DNA of 64,000 nucleotides from Jannaschia sp. CCS1. Lineage in GTDB: Bacteria; Pseudomonadota; Alphaproteobacteria; Rhodobacterales; Rhodobacteraceae. The position numbers and the translations under genes were made by a program. Shown here piece by piece: positions 9,851-17,621 of this stretch. The DNA lies in the NCBI RefSeq assembly GCF_000013565.1, contig NC_007802.1, positions 1,798,001 to 1,862,000 on the forward strand. Direction: 5' to 3'. Position 1 is the stretch's first letter; the number at the start of each line of letters is the position of its first letter. Below the pieces are notes generated by a model. The model saw only the letters and a list, made by a program, of their open reading frames with translations, ran no database searches and was not told the DNA's origin.

Positions 9851-10468
9851 TCAGATGACTTGTAGGTCCCGCAGGCCGTCAATGACGAATTGCACCGACA
9901 GCGCCGCCAATAACATGCCCAGAAGGCGCGTGACGACATTGATGCCGGTGGGGCCCAAAAGGCGCTCAAGGGGGGCTGCCAGAAGAAAGAGGGTGAACAC
10001 GAGCGCGATGACGACAGCCATGACGCCATGGACGGCGAGCAGGTTGAGGGGGCTGTCGTCCTGTCCCGTGAGCAGGATCATCGTCGCGATGGAGCCCGGA
10101 CCCGCGATAAGGGGAATGGCGAGGGGGAAGACGGAGGGGTCATCGCCCTCAGGCTCTGCATCGGCGGTGCCTTGGCGGCGTTGTGTGCGTCGCTCGAACA
10201 ACATGTCCAGCGCGGTCAGGAACAGCAGGATGCCGCCCGCCATACGGAAGGCGGGCATGGAGATGCCGAGAAAGCCCAGAACCGCTTCGCCCGCAAGGCC
10301 AAAGAGGGTGAGGAGACCCGCCGCAACCAGGCAGGAGCGGATCGCGATGGAGCGCCGCTGGCGCGCGGTCATGCCCTGGGTCAGCGCCACGAACAGCGGC
10401 GCAAGGCCGATGGGGTCGATGATGACGAACAGCGTCACGAAGGCCGGGATGTAGGCGGCGAAATCCAT
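9851..10468 (-). CDS. MarC family integral membrane protein
   Basis: 205 residues with six predicted membrane segments. The family pattern is present: PAFVTLFVIIDPIGLAPLF near the N-terminus and FPLAIPLIAGPGSIATMILL in the second half. MarC-family proteins were once linked to multiple antibiotic resistance, but their function is not established. The gene ends 20 bases before the aspartic protease gene on the same strand, so the two may be co-transcribed. MDFAAYIPAF is a typical start. Confidence 0.92.
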   Translation of the reverse strand: MDFAAYIPAFVTLFVIIDPIGLAPLFVALTQGMTARQRRSIAIRSCLVAAGLLTLFGLAGEAVLGFLGISMPAFRMAGGILLFLTALDMLFERRTQRRQGTADAEPEGDDPSVFPLAIPLIAGPGSIATMILLTGQDDSPLNLLAVHGVMAVVIALVFTLFLLAAPLERLLGPTGINVVTRLLGMLLAALSVQFVIDGLRDLQVI

Positions 10469-10592
10469 GACCGTAGATCAATCAGATTTTGGGCATGGCG
10501 GCAATGCGCGCCCAAGGAAATCCGTACCCGACACCCGGGATGAAATACCGTATCAATGTCGCATTTGAGTCTGATTTATTATGGAGTTTCTG

Positions 10593-11174
10593 ATGTTTTC
10601 ATTCATCCGAGCCTGCACGCTGCTTTTGGCATGCGGCGCGACGCCAGCAGCCGCCGTTCCGGTGGAATTTACCTTCGACGGGCAATTTTCGACCCCGGGA
10701 AGCAACACACCAAGCGTGCCAGTCGGAGAGTTTTACACCCTCTCGGTCATCATGGACAACGGCGGCACCGACCTGATCAGTCAGGATTGGGATCGCAATG
10801 ATTTTGTGTCCGCACAGCTGACGGCAGGCGCGTATGTTGCGACATTTGCCGGTGCAAGTTCCCCGACCCAGTTCCACACAGATGCAACCGGGGCGCTGCT
10901 GAACCCGATCCGCTTCGCGTCCACTGATGCGGCTTTTGCGAACACGGACAACGCGGGCGGATCATTTTCGCCGCTGTTCTTCTTTGTGGCACAAGTGACC
11001 ACGTCAGAAGACTTCACCTTCAATCCGGCCGGAAATTCGTCAACCACGACGCTGTCGCGCTGGTCGGTGGATTTGCTCGATCAACCGCCAGCGGTACCGC
11101 TGCCGGCGGCGGGCTGGATGTTGCTGGCCGGTCTCGGGGCGCTTTCCCTGCACCGGCGACGGGCCTGCGCGTAA
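10593..11174 (+). CDS. Secreted protein with VPLPA-CTERM sorting signal
   Basis: 193 residues from the chosen start. A signal peptide (FIRACTLLLACGATPAAA) leads an unrecognised beta-rich domain containing VEFTFDGQFSTPGSN. The last 26 residues form a complete sorting tag: VPLPAAGW, a hydrophobic helix MLLAGLGALSL, and the basic end HRRR. In Rhodobacteraceae such VPLPA-CTERM tails are thought to be recognised by an exosortase (XrtD type) for surface attachment or export. No exosortase is in the window. GGAG at 10583-10586 lies 6 bases before the ATG at 10593 and favours it over the in-frame ATG at 10581. It stands alone, convergent with the ABC-F gene 5 bases away. Confidence 0.85.
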   Translation: MFSFIRACTLLLACGATPAAAVPVEFTFDGQFSTPGSNTPSVPVGEFYTLSVIMDNGGTDLISQDWDRNDFVSAQLTAGAYVATFAGASSPTQFHTDATGALLNPIRFASTDAAFANTDNAGGSFSPLFFFVAQVTTSEDFTFNPAGNSSTTTLSRWSVDLLDQPPAVPLPAAGWMLLAGLGALSLHRRRACA

Positions 11175-11179
11175 CCGGC

Positions 11180-13027
11180 TTAGCGCGGCTGCGCACGGTC
11201 CAATGCATCGGCGGCCTTCTCCCACAGCGTTTCGGCGCGGGCGAGCCCATCCATGACTTCGGCGTATTTCTTTTGCCAAGTGGTTAGCTCGCCCACGCGG
11301 GTATCTTCATAGAGCGCGGGGTCAGCGAGCTTCTTGGCAAGCTTTTCGCGCATGTCTTCTATCTTCTCCACGCGGGCTTCAGCTTTTTTAAGCTCCGCGC
11401 GCAGCTCCTTGATCTGATCGTGGGAGAGTTGCTTGGGTTTTGCTTTCGGTTTGTCCTGCTTTTGGGATTTGGGCTCAGTGCCCAGAAGGCTCTTGCGGTA
11501 GGTCTCCAAGTCATTGGCATAGGGCGCGACATGGCCGTCCTGAACCAGCCAGAGGCGGTCGGCGACCAGGGACAGGAGATGCATGTCGTGGGAGACGAGG
11601 ATAACCGCCCCGGTGTAGGCGGTGAGGGCTTCGACCAGCGCTTCGCGGGATTCGATATCGAGGTGGTTGGTCGGCTCGTCGAGGATCAAAAGGTGCGGGG
11701 CCTCTAGCGTCGCGAGCAGCAGGCTGAGCCGCGCCTTTTGGCCACCCGACAGCTTGGCGACGATTGTTTCGGCCTGATCCGCGCCCAGACCGAAACCCGC
11801 GAGGCGTGCGCGCAGTTTCGGCGGGGCGTCTTCGGGCCGTTCACGGCGCAGGTGATCCAGTGGCGTCTCGTCCAGATGCAGCTCATCCACCTGATGCTGC
11901 GCGAAGTAGCCGATGCGCAGTTTGGAAGAGGACGTGATGCGTCCCTCCATTGTTTGCAGCTTGCCCGCGAGCAGTTTCGATAGCGTCGACTTCCCTTGGC
12001 CGTTGCGGCCCAGAAGCGCGATGCGGTCGTCCTGATCCAGGCGCAGGTTCAGGCGCTTGAGGACCGGCGTTTCGGTGTAGCCCACGGCGGCGTTGTCCAT
12101 GGCGACAATGGGCGGGCTAAGCTCCTCGGGCTCCGGAAAGGTGAAGACGGTGCGCGCGGCATCTTCGGGCGCGCGGATCGTCTCCATCCGTTCCAGCATC
12201 TTCACGCGTGATTGCGCCTGTTTCGCCTTGGAGGCCTTGGCCTTGAAGCGGTCCACGAAACTTTGCAGATGCGCCCGTTGCAGGTCTTGCTTCTTTGCCG
12301 CCGCAGCCTGCACAGCGCGTCGCTCGGCCCGGGTCTTGGCGAAGGTGTCATAGCCGCCCGTATAGTAGGTCAGCGTCTTGTCGGCGAGGTGCAGGATGTG
12401 ACCGACAGCGCGGTTCAGCAGGCCGCGGTCGTGGGAGATGATCAGGACCGTGTGGGGGTATTTGGCCAGATAAGCCTCCAGCCACAGCGCACCTTCCAGA
12501 TCCAGATAGTTGGTCGGCTCGTCGAGCAGCAGGATATCGGGTTGCGAAAACAGGACACCGGCCAGCGCTACACGCATCCGCCAGCCGCCGGAATAGGCGG
12601 AGCAGGGGCGTTGCTGGTCGGCGTGGCTAAACCCAAGGCCGCGCAGGATCGTGGCGGCGCGCGCTTCGGCCCCCCAGGCGTCGATGTCGGCCAGACGGGC
12701 CTGGACATCTGCGATGCGGGTCGGGTCCTCGGATGTGTCGGCCAGAAGCTCGGCGCGCTCCGTGTCGGCCTCCAGAACTGTGTCGATCAGGGATGTCTCG
12801 GACGAGGGCACTTCTTGCGCTACGCCGCCGATCTTTGTGCCCGCGGGCAGGGTGATTTCGCCGGTATCCAGACCCAATTCACCCCGAATGATGCGGAAAA
12901 GCGTAGTCTTGCCCGTCCCGTTCCGGCCCACGATGCCCACCTTGTGGCCCGCAGGAATGGTGACAGAGGCGCCCTCCAGCAGAGAGCGACCGGCGACAGA
13001 GTACCCGATATCAGACATGCGCAACAT
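11180..13027 (-). CDS. ABC-F family ATPase (YheS/Uup-like)
   Basis: 615 residues with two fused ABC cassettes and no membrane domain. Cassette 1 has Walker A GRNGTGKTT (about 34-42), the altered signature YSGGWRMR and Walker B LLLDEPTNYLD. A basic helical linker follows (KAKASKAKQAQSRVKMLERM). Cassette 2 has GRNGQGKST, LSGGQKARLS and LILDEPTNHLD. The C-terminus is a coiled coil from about residue 540 (HDQIKELRAELKKAEARVEK). ABC-F proteins act on the ribosome in translation. The FSGGWRMR-like first signature and the C-terminal coiled coil point to the YheS group rather than EttA. The start is MLRMSDIGYSV, with a second Met at residue 4. Confidence 0.93.
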   Translation of the reverse strand: MLRMSDIGYSVAGRSLLEGASVTIPAGHKVGIVGRNGTGKTTLFRIIRGELGLDTGEITLPAGTKIGGVAQEVPSSETSLIDTVLEADTERAELLADTSEDPTRIADVQARLADIDAWGAEARAATILRGLGFSHADQQRPCSAYSGGWRMRVALAGVLFSQPDILLLDEPTNYLDLEGALWLEAYLAKYPHTVLIISHDRGLLNRAVGHILHLADKTLTYYTGGYDTFAKTRAERRAVQAAAAKKQDLQRAHLQSFVDRFKAKASKAKQAQSRVKMLERMETIRAPEDAARTVFTFPEPEELSPPIVAMDNAAVGYTETPVLKRLNLRLDQDDRIALLGRNGQGKSTLSKLLAGKLQTMEGRITSSSKLRIGYFAQHQVDELHLDETPLDHLRRERPEDAPPKLRARLAGFGLGADQAETIVAKLSGGQKARLSLLLATLEAPHLLILDEPTNHLDIESREALVEALTAYTGAVILVSHDMHLLSLVADRLWLVQDGHVAPYANDLETYRKSLLGTEPKSQKQDKPKAKPKQLSHDQIKELRAELKKAEARVEKIEDMREKLAKKLADPALYEDTRVGELTTWQKKYAEVMDGLARAETLWEKAADALDRAQPR

Positions 13028-13073
13028 GGGGCGCGGCCTAGCAGAGGTCTGGGGCCTCCGCTAGGGCCAGTCT

Positions 13074-13580
13074 TTACCGCCCGGCCAATGCCTGGATCAG
13101 GGCGCGCGCGTCATCGGGGGGGCGCTGCTCGATCCGGCGATTGACGCGGCCATCGCGGGTTCGGGTGATCAGCCCGTGATCCACCAGCGACCGGCGCAGA
13201 AGCGCGTGGTCGCCGAAGCTGTGGTGGGCGTTGAGGATGGCGTTCACCTCGGGCTCGGACAGGTCGCGCCGGGCGGGCAAATGGTGCCACATCACCCACA
13301 GGCACAGCACCTGCACCATGGTCTGCTTCGGCCAGCGGATCATTTGACCGTCCTCGTCAAAGCAGCGCAGGGCGCGGCCAAGTCGGGGCGTGGGCTGCGG
13401 GGCAGGGGTGGCGGCACGGCGGGTCTGCTGGTTGCGATACCCCGCCGCCTTGGCGATCAGGTCCATCATCTTGGCCTGGCCGACGGCGGCGGGGCCGGGT
13501 TGCGCCTCCAGCGACGCACGCAGGGATTTGGTGAAGAGCGACAGGTCCGCAATATAAAGCGGCTCAATAGAACGGGTCAT
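13074..13580 (-). CDS. DUF2087 domain protein
   Basis: 168 residues. The C-terminal half carries the DUF2087 pattern: RALRCFDEDGQMIRWPKQ, then LPARRDLSEPEVNAILNAHHSFGDHALLRRSLVDHGLITRT. This is a winged-helix-like segment often found at the end of small regulators. The N-terminal half (IADLSLFTKSLRASL, then MMDLIAKAAGYRN) resembles short helical segments of related proteins. It probably binds DNA or RNA, but no target is known. The ABC-F gene follows 46 bases downstream on the same strand and could be co-transcribed. Confidence 0.8.
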   Translation of the reverse strand: MTRSIEPLYIADLSLFTKSLRASLEAQPGPAAVGQAKMMDLIAKAAGYRNQQTRRAATPAPQPTPRLGRALRCFDEDGQMIRWPKQTMVQVLCLWVMWHHLPARRDLSEPEVNAILNAHHSFGDHALLRRSLVDHGLITRTRDGRVNRRIEQRPPDDARALIQALAGR

Positions 13581-13859
13581 GGATCATGCCTTTTGTAACA
13601 TGCCTGCCCCGCGATCGGGGGCCGAGTGTCGCCCTTGTCGGTGGCACGTGCGGGACACGATGTAACCGGAGTGTTCAAGGCAGGTTTAGCGTGATGCATG
13701 AATCGCATCGGCGACGACAGGGTGAACTGCGGACCCTTGCGCGGGACTTAGCGTGCAACGTGACCCCCGTAAACCATGCAATTGCGTGAGCCCTTTCCAA
13801 ACCTGCGCGCCCATGTTAGCCCGCCGCCAAATCTTAACCTCGTTAACCGGAGCAGCCCA

Positions 13860-14282
13860 ATGGCCATCCAGCGCACCTTCTCGATCATCAAACCCGACGC
13901 CACCAAACGCAACCTGACCGGCCAGATTGCCGCCAAGTTTGAAGAGGCCGGCCTGCGGATTGTCGCGTCCAAGCGCATCCAGCTGACCCTGGCCCAGGCG
14001 CAGGCCTTCTACGGCGTCCACTCCGAGCGTCCATTCTTCGGTGAGTTGTGCGAGTTCATGATCTCCGAGCCCATCGTCGTGCAGGTTCTGGAAGGTGAAG
14101 ACGCCATCGTCAAGAACCGCGAAGTCATGGGGGCAACCAACCCCGCCGACGCAGCCCCCGGTACGATCCGCAAGGAATTCGCGCTGTCGATTGGCGAGAA
14201 TTCCGTTCACGGCTCCGACGCGCCCGAGACGGCTGCCGAAGAGATCGCGTTCTTTTTCTCGGGCCTTGAGCTGGTTGGCTGA
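13860..14282 (+). CDS. ndk: Nucleoside diphosphate kinase
   Basis: 140 residues, normal length. It transfers the gamma phosphate between nucleoside triphosphates and diphosphates through a phosphohistidine. Visible are the start [14 protein letters not shown] with the KPDA motif, and the active-site region [14 protein letters not shown] followed by [13 protein letters not shown], where the catalytic histidine is in VHGSD. The frame is open 28 codons further upstream, but GGAG 10 bases before the ATG at 13860 and family length fix the start. The preceding 280 bases hold TTAACC-TCG-TTAACC just before the ribosome site, but I identified no firm promoter. Confidence 0.97.
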   Translation: MAIQRTFSIIKPDATKRNLTGQIAAKFEEAGLRIVASKRIQLTLAQAQAFYGVHSERPFFGELCEFMISEPIVVQVLEGEDAIVKNREVMGATNPADAAPGTIRKEFALSIGENSVHGSDAPETAAEEIAFFFSGLELVG

Positions 14283-14285
14283 GGC

Positions 14286-14705
14286 CTAGACGGCCACCGC
14301 CGTGTGATGAATTCGGGCCGTGCTGTTGCGCGGCCCTTTTTCGTAGATCGTGGGGATTGTTTCGCGCTCCGCAAAATCACGGACGAGCGCCACATTGCGG
14401 CGGTTGGACTTGAACGCCGCGTCGAAGACATCGCCTAACAGGGGGATGCCGCCAATCATCGTATCGACGGCGACATTGGCGCTCATCCGCAGCAAACGCG
14501 GCCAGCCCACACCTAATTGATGGGCCTTCCACACGATATAAGCGGACGGCGCGAAAGTCAGCGCATCGCCGACCCCGGGGACCAACCCGACGATGGCATC
14601 ATAGCCGACGCGGAACGATGTGCCGGGGATGCGAAAGGCGCTGTCGAGCTGATTGGCCAGCCGTTCAAGGTCTTCCACTTCGCGGATCAGGGAGGGCTGC
14701 GCCAT
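14286..14705 (-). CDS. DUF4112 domain protein
   Basis: 139 residues. The DUF4112 pattern is clear: LERLANQLDSAFRIPGT near the N-terminus, GYDAIVGLVPGVGDAL at about residues 34-49, a hydrophobic segment, and DTMIGGIPLLGDVFDAAFKSN at about 85-105. It is a small, probably membrane-associated protein of unknown function. It starts 3 bases after the stop of the PMP3-type gene and is certainly in its operon. Its last codons contain the ndk terminator of the opposite strand. Confidence 0.9.
   Translation of the reverse strand: MAQPSLIREVEDLERLANQLDSAFRIPGTSFRVGYDAIVGLVPGVGDALTFAPSAYIVWKAHQLGVGWPRLLRMSANVAVDTMIGGIPLLGDVFDAAFKSNRRNVALVRDFAERETIPTIYEKGPRNSTARIHHTAVAV
14315..14341 (+). terminator. Rho-independent terminator of ndk
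   Basis: GGGCCG (14315-14320) pairs with CGGCCC (14331-14336) across a 10-base loop and is followed by five T residues. It is 33 bases past the ndk stop. It lies inside the 3' coding end of the convergent DUF4112 gene, so both genes share this DNA. Confidence 0.85.
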
Positions 14706-14708
14706 GGA

Positions 14709-14879
14709 TCAGGCCGTCCGCGGCGTGCGCGCAATTATATAGAGAGCGTGCAGAATGCCAGGAAGATAACCGAGGATCGTCAGCACGATATTGAGCCAGA
14801 AGTGCTTGCCCAGACCTTCTTGCAGGAACACGCCAAGGGGCGGGATGAAAAGGGCGATGATAAAGCGAAGAATGTCCAT
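14709..14879 (-). CDS. YqaE/PMP3 family small membrane protein
   Basis: 56 residues: MDILRFIIALFIPPLGVFL, then QEGLGKHFWLNIVLTILGY and LPGILHALYIIARTPRTA. This is a textbook PMP3/YqaE proteolipid with two membrane helices and the family features IPPLGVFLQ and LPGILHALY. Members are linked to membrane potential and salt or low-temperature stress. It is followed 3 bases later by the DUF4112 gene, and the pairing suggests a shared membrane-stress role. Confidence 0.92.
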   Translation of the reverse strand: MDILRFIIALFIPPLGVFLQEGLGKHFWLNIVLTILGYLPGILHALYIIARTPRTA

Positions 14880-14944
14880 TATTTTGGCTCCGGGTCAGAT
14901 CAGATGGTTGTTGAGACAACGCGCATCCGGACCTTCGGTTCCCT

Positions 14945-15295
14945 CTAGCGCCGCAGCCCGGTGCCAATCGCGTTGAGCATCCGTTCCAATTCCGGGTCAT
15001 TGCCGGCCGCAGCTTCCCCGGCTTTCAAGGCATCGAATTGCGCACGCAGGGCCTCTTTCTCGGCACCCTTGCAATCATTCCACGGGCGGCCCTGCAAGGC
15101 CATGTGCAGGACATAATACATGATGAAATGGGGGGCGGTGCCGGTCCGCAGGATTGCGCGGTACGCCTCATGGGCGCCCAACTTGCGCAGCGCGGCTGCG
15201 GTGTGAATTCCGGCAGCGGCCAGGACCTCTGCCTGCGCGGGGCCGATGTTGCGGATCACCGTGACCGGGTCCGAGTCGTTGAGTGTATCTGTCAT
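14945..15295 (-). CDS. TfoX C-terminal domain protein
   Basis: 116 residues from MTDTLNDSDPV. The TfoX/Sxy C-terminal helix-hairpin-helix domain is visible as VIRNIGPAQAEVLAAAGIHT, AAALRKLGAHEAYRAIL and YVLHMALQGRPWND. The N-terminal TfoX domain of the E. coli competence regulator is absent, so this is a stand-alone C-domain protein and its role in competence cannot be assumed. An in-frame ATG four codons upstream is possible. A ComEC-like gene is in the same window, but 16 kb away. Confidence 0.82.
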   Translation of the reverse strand: MTDTLNDSDPVTVIRNIGPAQAEVLAAAGIHTAAALRKLGAHEAYRAILRTGTAPHFIMYYVLHMALQGRPWNDCKGAEKEALRAQFDALKAGEAAAGNDPELERMLNAIGTGLRR

Positions 15296-15375
15296 GGGCG
15301 GCCTCATCTCTGAGCCACATCCTAGCAGATCATCGTCGCGGCGAAACGCGGTTCACGGGCCGCGATCGCTTATAG

Positions 15376-15468
15376 TCAGATACTGGCCCAATCCGAGAAG
15401 CGGACCGGTGTCGGCAGCTCCTTCTTGGGTGTCTGGCCCTTGGCAGGCTTTGGTTTATGGGTTGGCAT
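15376..15468 (-). CDS. Possible 30-residue basic peptide
   Basis: A short frame encodes MPTHKPKPAKGQTPKKELPT followed by PVRFSDWASI. A CGGAG sequence lies about 9 bases before the ATG, a good ribosome site. The lysine/proline-rich body with a short aromatic tail resembles small basic Rhodobacteraceae proteins, but I do not recognise a family. It is 80 bases upstream of the TfoX-domain gene on the same strand. It could be chance; conservation of the frame would decide. Confidence 0.4.
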   Translation of the reverse strand: MPTHKPKPAKGQTPKKELPTPVRFSDWASI

Positions 15469-16138
15469 TGTACTGCTCCGATAGAGGTTGACTCAGAAAA
15501 ACATGCTCCGGAAATCAGGCGACATGCGGTGCAGAATTGTGGCGAGACTGTGGCAGGACCCGCAGAATGTCGGAAAAGGAAAGCTGACGATTGGGAGCGG
15601 TGGAAGAGAGACGAGGTCCCAATCGCCAGCTTTAGATGTGTCGCTCAGGCCGGGGACAAAGGGAGGAGACGCCCCGACCAACGGCGACTGCTATCGTTGT
15701 GCCGGAGGAAGGCGGTGGCGGAAAGCGCGGGGCCGCACTCCTTGGGCCGCAAACCTGCGCTGCCACTATATTGGGCGATGTTTTCGGCGCGGTGGCTGTG
15801 GATCGGGCGCAGTTGGTCTTGCTTTGCGCGATCGGGGGATTCGCGGGTGATGTGCGTGGCGGGTCGGGTTGGGTGAATTGTTGCAAAAACCGGCCCGCTG
15901 ATCACGGCGTAGAGATCGGTTGTCACGGGCCCGTGGGGTTGGTGCAGGGCGATCTGGGTAATGTGCGTATACGCACCAATATTACACGATTCTCTCGCGT
16001 ACGTGTGTGGAATGAGGGCGCGTTAGCCTGCATATTCATCTCATCGGAACGCAGACAAGCTAAAGCGCTCCACCAAGACACCCAAACCAAAGGGCCGCGA
16101 GACACGCCGCCCACACATATCGAAAAAGGACTAACACC
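15469..16138. other. 670-base region without a supported gene
   Basis: Several overlapping frames of 60-140 codons exist on both strands, but none has a recognisable protein pattern, a good ribosome site or consistent codon use. The left two thirds may be a decayed gene. The right third holds a 14-base palindrome and presumably the promoter of the small secreted protein that starts at 16139. Confidence 0.5.
15963..15976. promoter_or_regulatory. Perfect 14-base palindrome, possible operator
   Basis: GTGCGTATACGCAC is an exact palindrome 160-175 bases upstream of the secreted-protein gene at 16139. A second, shorter palindrome CGTACG at 15998-16003, within CGCGTACGTG, is centred 31 bases away, close to three helical turns. 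This looks like a paired binding site for a dimeric regulator, but I cannot name one. Confidence 0.4.
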
Positions 16139-16465
16139 ATGAAAAAGATCGCAATCATCGCCGCCCTTGCCGCTTCTATCGCCGCTCCGGCCGTCGCACA
16201 ATCCACCTCCACAGCCTTCGCCATCGCGCATTTCAACATGTCCGCTGAGCGTCAGTCCGACATCATCCCGCTGCCTGGACAAAACGCATCCGGTCGCAGC
16301 GACCGCGCCCTGGCTGAGGCCTTCGCGATCTTCAACCAGACCGCCGACACCCCCGGTGAGTTGCGCGGCGTCGTCAACACCACGCCCGTCTCCGCTGAGT
16401 CGGCGGCCCGCGCCCAGGACATCTTCGCCCGCCTGCGCGCAGAATCCCGCGAAGACGCCGAGTAA
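16139..16465 (+). CDS. Small secreted protein of unknown function
   Basis: 108 residues. It has a standard signal peptide, MKKIAIIAALAASIAAPAVA, with cleavage after AVA. The mature part of about 87 residues is hydrophilic and helical (AFAIAHFNMSAERQSDIIPL, then DRALAEAFAIFNQTADTPGE and ARAQDIFARLRAESREDAE). No family is recognised. AAAGGA lies before the ATG. A strong terminator follows at 16498, so it is a single-gene unit. Confidence 0.8.
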   Translation: MKKIAIIAALAASIAAPAVAQSTSTAFAIAHFNMSAERQSDIIPLPGQNASGRSDRALAEAFAIFNQTADTPGELRGVVNTTPVSAESAARAQDIFARLRAESREDAE

Positions 16466-16497
16466 ATCTCGACTGAAGACATCTCTCCCAAGAAGAA

Positions 16498-16524
16498 GGG
16501 CGCTCCGGTTCGGGCGCCCTTTTT
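16498..16524 (+). terminator. Rho-independent terminator
   Basis: GGGCGC (16498-16503) pairs with GCGCCC (16514-16519) around a 10-base loop, followed by TTTTT. It ends the transcript of the small secreted protein and separates it from the ammonia-lyase-like operon. Confidence 0.85.
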
Positions 16525-16583
16525 CGTGTCGAAGGCGCGACGAATCGACTTGGCATGGATCGGCCCCATGCTACCCATGGCCC

Positions 16584-17621
16584 ATGCGACATCTCACGCC
16601 CACACCCGCCCAAATCGCCTCCATTCACAATGCCCTTGCGGACATTCCGTGGCCCTCTGTCGACGCGGACGCCCCGCGCGCGCTGCTTGACCGATGCCCG
16701 GTGGCGGCACAGACGCCGCTGATCGCAGCCCGGGACCTGGCGGCGCAGATGGGCGTGGCGACCCTTCACATCAAGGATGAGCGTGCGCGCATGGGGCTTG
16801 GCAGCTTCAAGGCGCTTGGGGCGGCTTACGTCATTGCCCGCGACGGGGCGGCGGGCACGGCCCGGGGGCAGGCGTATTACACGGCCAGCGCGGGCAATCA
16901 CGGGTTGTCGGTGGCGGCAGGCGCGCAGGCTTTCGGGGCACGGGCAGTGATCTACCTTGCCGCGACGGTGCCGGAGGCGTTTGCCGCGCGGCTGGAAGCC
17001 ATGGGGGCCGAGGTCCGTTGGCGCGGCGATGTTTATGAGGACAGTATGGACGCCGCCAAGGCCGATGCGCAGGCCGAGGGCGCAGTCTTGCTGTCGGACA
17101 GCTCCTGGCCCGGATACACCGACCGGCCCTGGCGGTTGATGGAGGGATATCTGGTCTTGATGCAGGAGGCCGCGGCGCAAATGCCCGACCCGCCGACCCA
17201 CATGTTCCTACAGGCGGGCGTCGGGGGGCTGGCCGCCTCTGCCGCCGCCTATGCGCGTCACATTTGGGGCCCTGACCCCAGGATTGTTGTGGTGGAGCCG
17301 GAGGTCGCACCCGCATTGATCGCGTCCATGGCCGCCGGGCGGGCCATCGTCGCGGAAGGGCCTGCCAGCGCCATGGGGCGGCTCGATTGCAAGGAGCCGT
17401 CGTTGATCGGGCTTAAGGGTCTGGCCCGTGATGCCTCGGATTTCATGGTGATTTCGGAAGAAGAAGGGGCCATGGGCGCACAGATGGCGGAGGATGCGGG
17501 CCTGCCCTCCACCCCGTCGGGCGCGGCGGGGCTTGCGGGTTTGGCTGTGGCGGCAAGCGGTGAGTTTGGGCTGGACGCCACGTCGCGCGTAATGGTCATC
17601 CTTAGCGAGGGACCCGAATGA
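16584..17621 (+). CDS. PLP-dependent diaminopropionate ammonia-lyase-like enzyme
   Basis: 345 residues, fold-type II PLP enzyme. The PLP lysine is K76 in GLGSFKALGA, the phosphate/substrate loop SAGNHG is at 102-107, and AGVGGLA (211-217) is the cofactor phosphate loop. The segment SSWPGYTDRPWRLMEGY (about 173-189) matches 2,3-diaminopropionate ammonia-lyases better than threonine dehydratases. It is some 50 residues shorter than E. coli YgeX. It should eliminate ammonia from a small diamino or beta-substituted amino acid, but the true substrate is unknown. The start at 16584 is the only Met near the expected N-terminus and has a weak ribosome site. Its stop overlaps the next gene by 4 bases. 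Confidence 0.8.
   Translation: MRHLTPTPAQIASIHNALADIPWPSVDADAPRALLDRCPVAAQTPLIAARDLAAQMGVATLHIKDERARMGLGSFKALGAAYVIARDGAAGTARGQAYYTASAGNHGLSVAAGAQAFGARAVIYLAATVPEAFAARLEAMGAEVRWRGDVYEDSMDAAKADAQAEGAVLLSDSSWPGYTDRPWRLMEGYLVLMQEAAAQMPDPPTHMFLQAGVGGLAASAAAYARHIWGPDPRIVVVEPEVAPALIASMAAGRAIVAEGPASAMGRLDCKEPSLIGLKGLARDASDFMVISEEEGAMGAQMAEDAGLPSTPSGAAGLAGLAVAASGEFGLDATSRVMVILSEGPE

Noticed and set aside
15488-15926. Overlapping open frames on both strands
   Set aside because: None has a recognisable protein or start signal, and they contradict each other.
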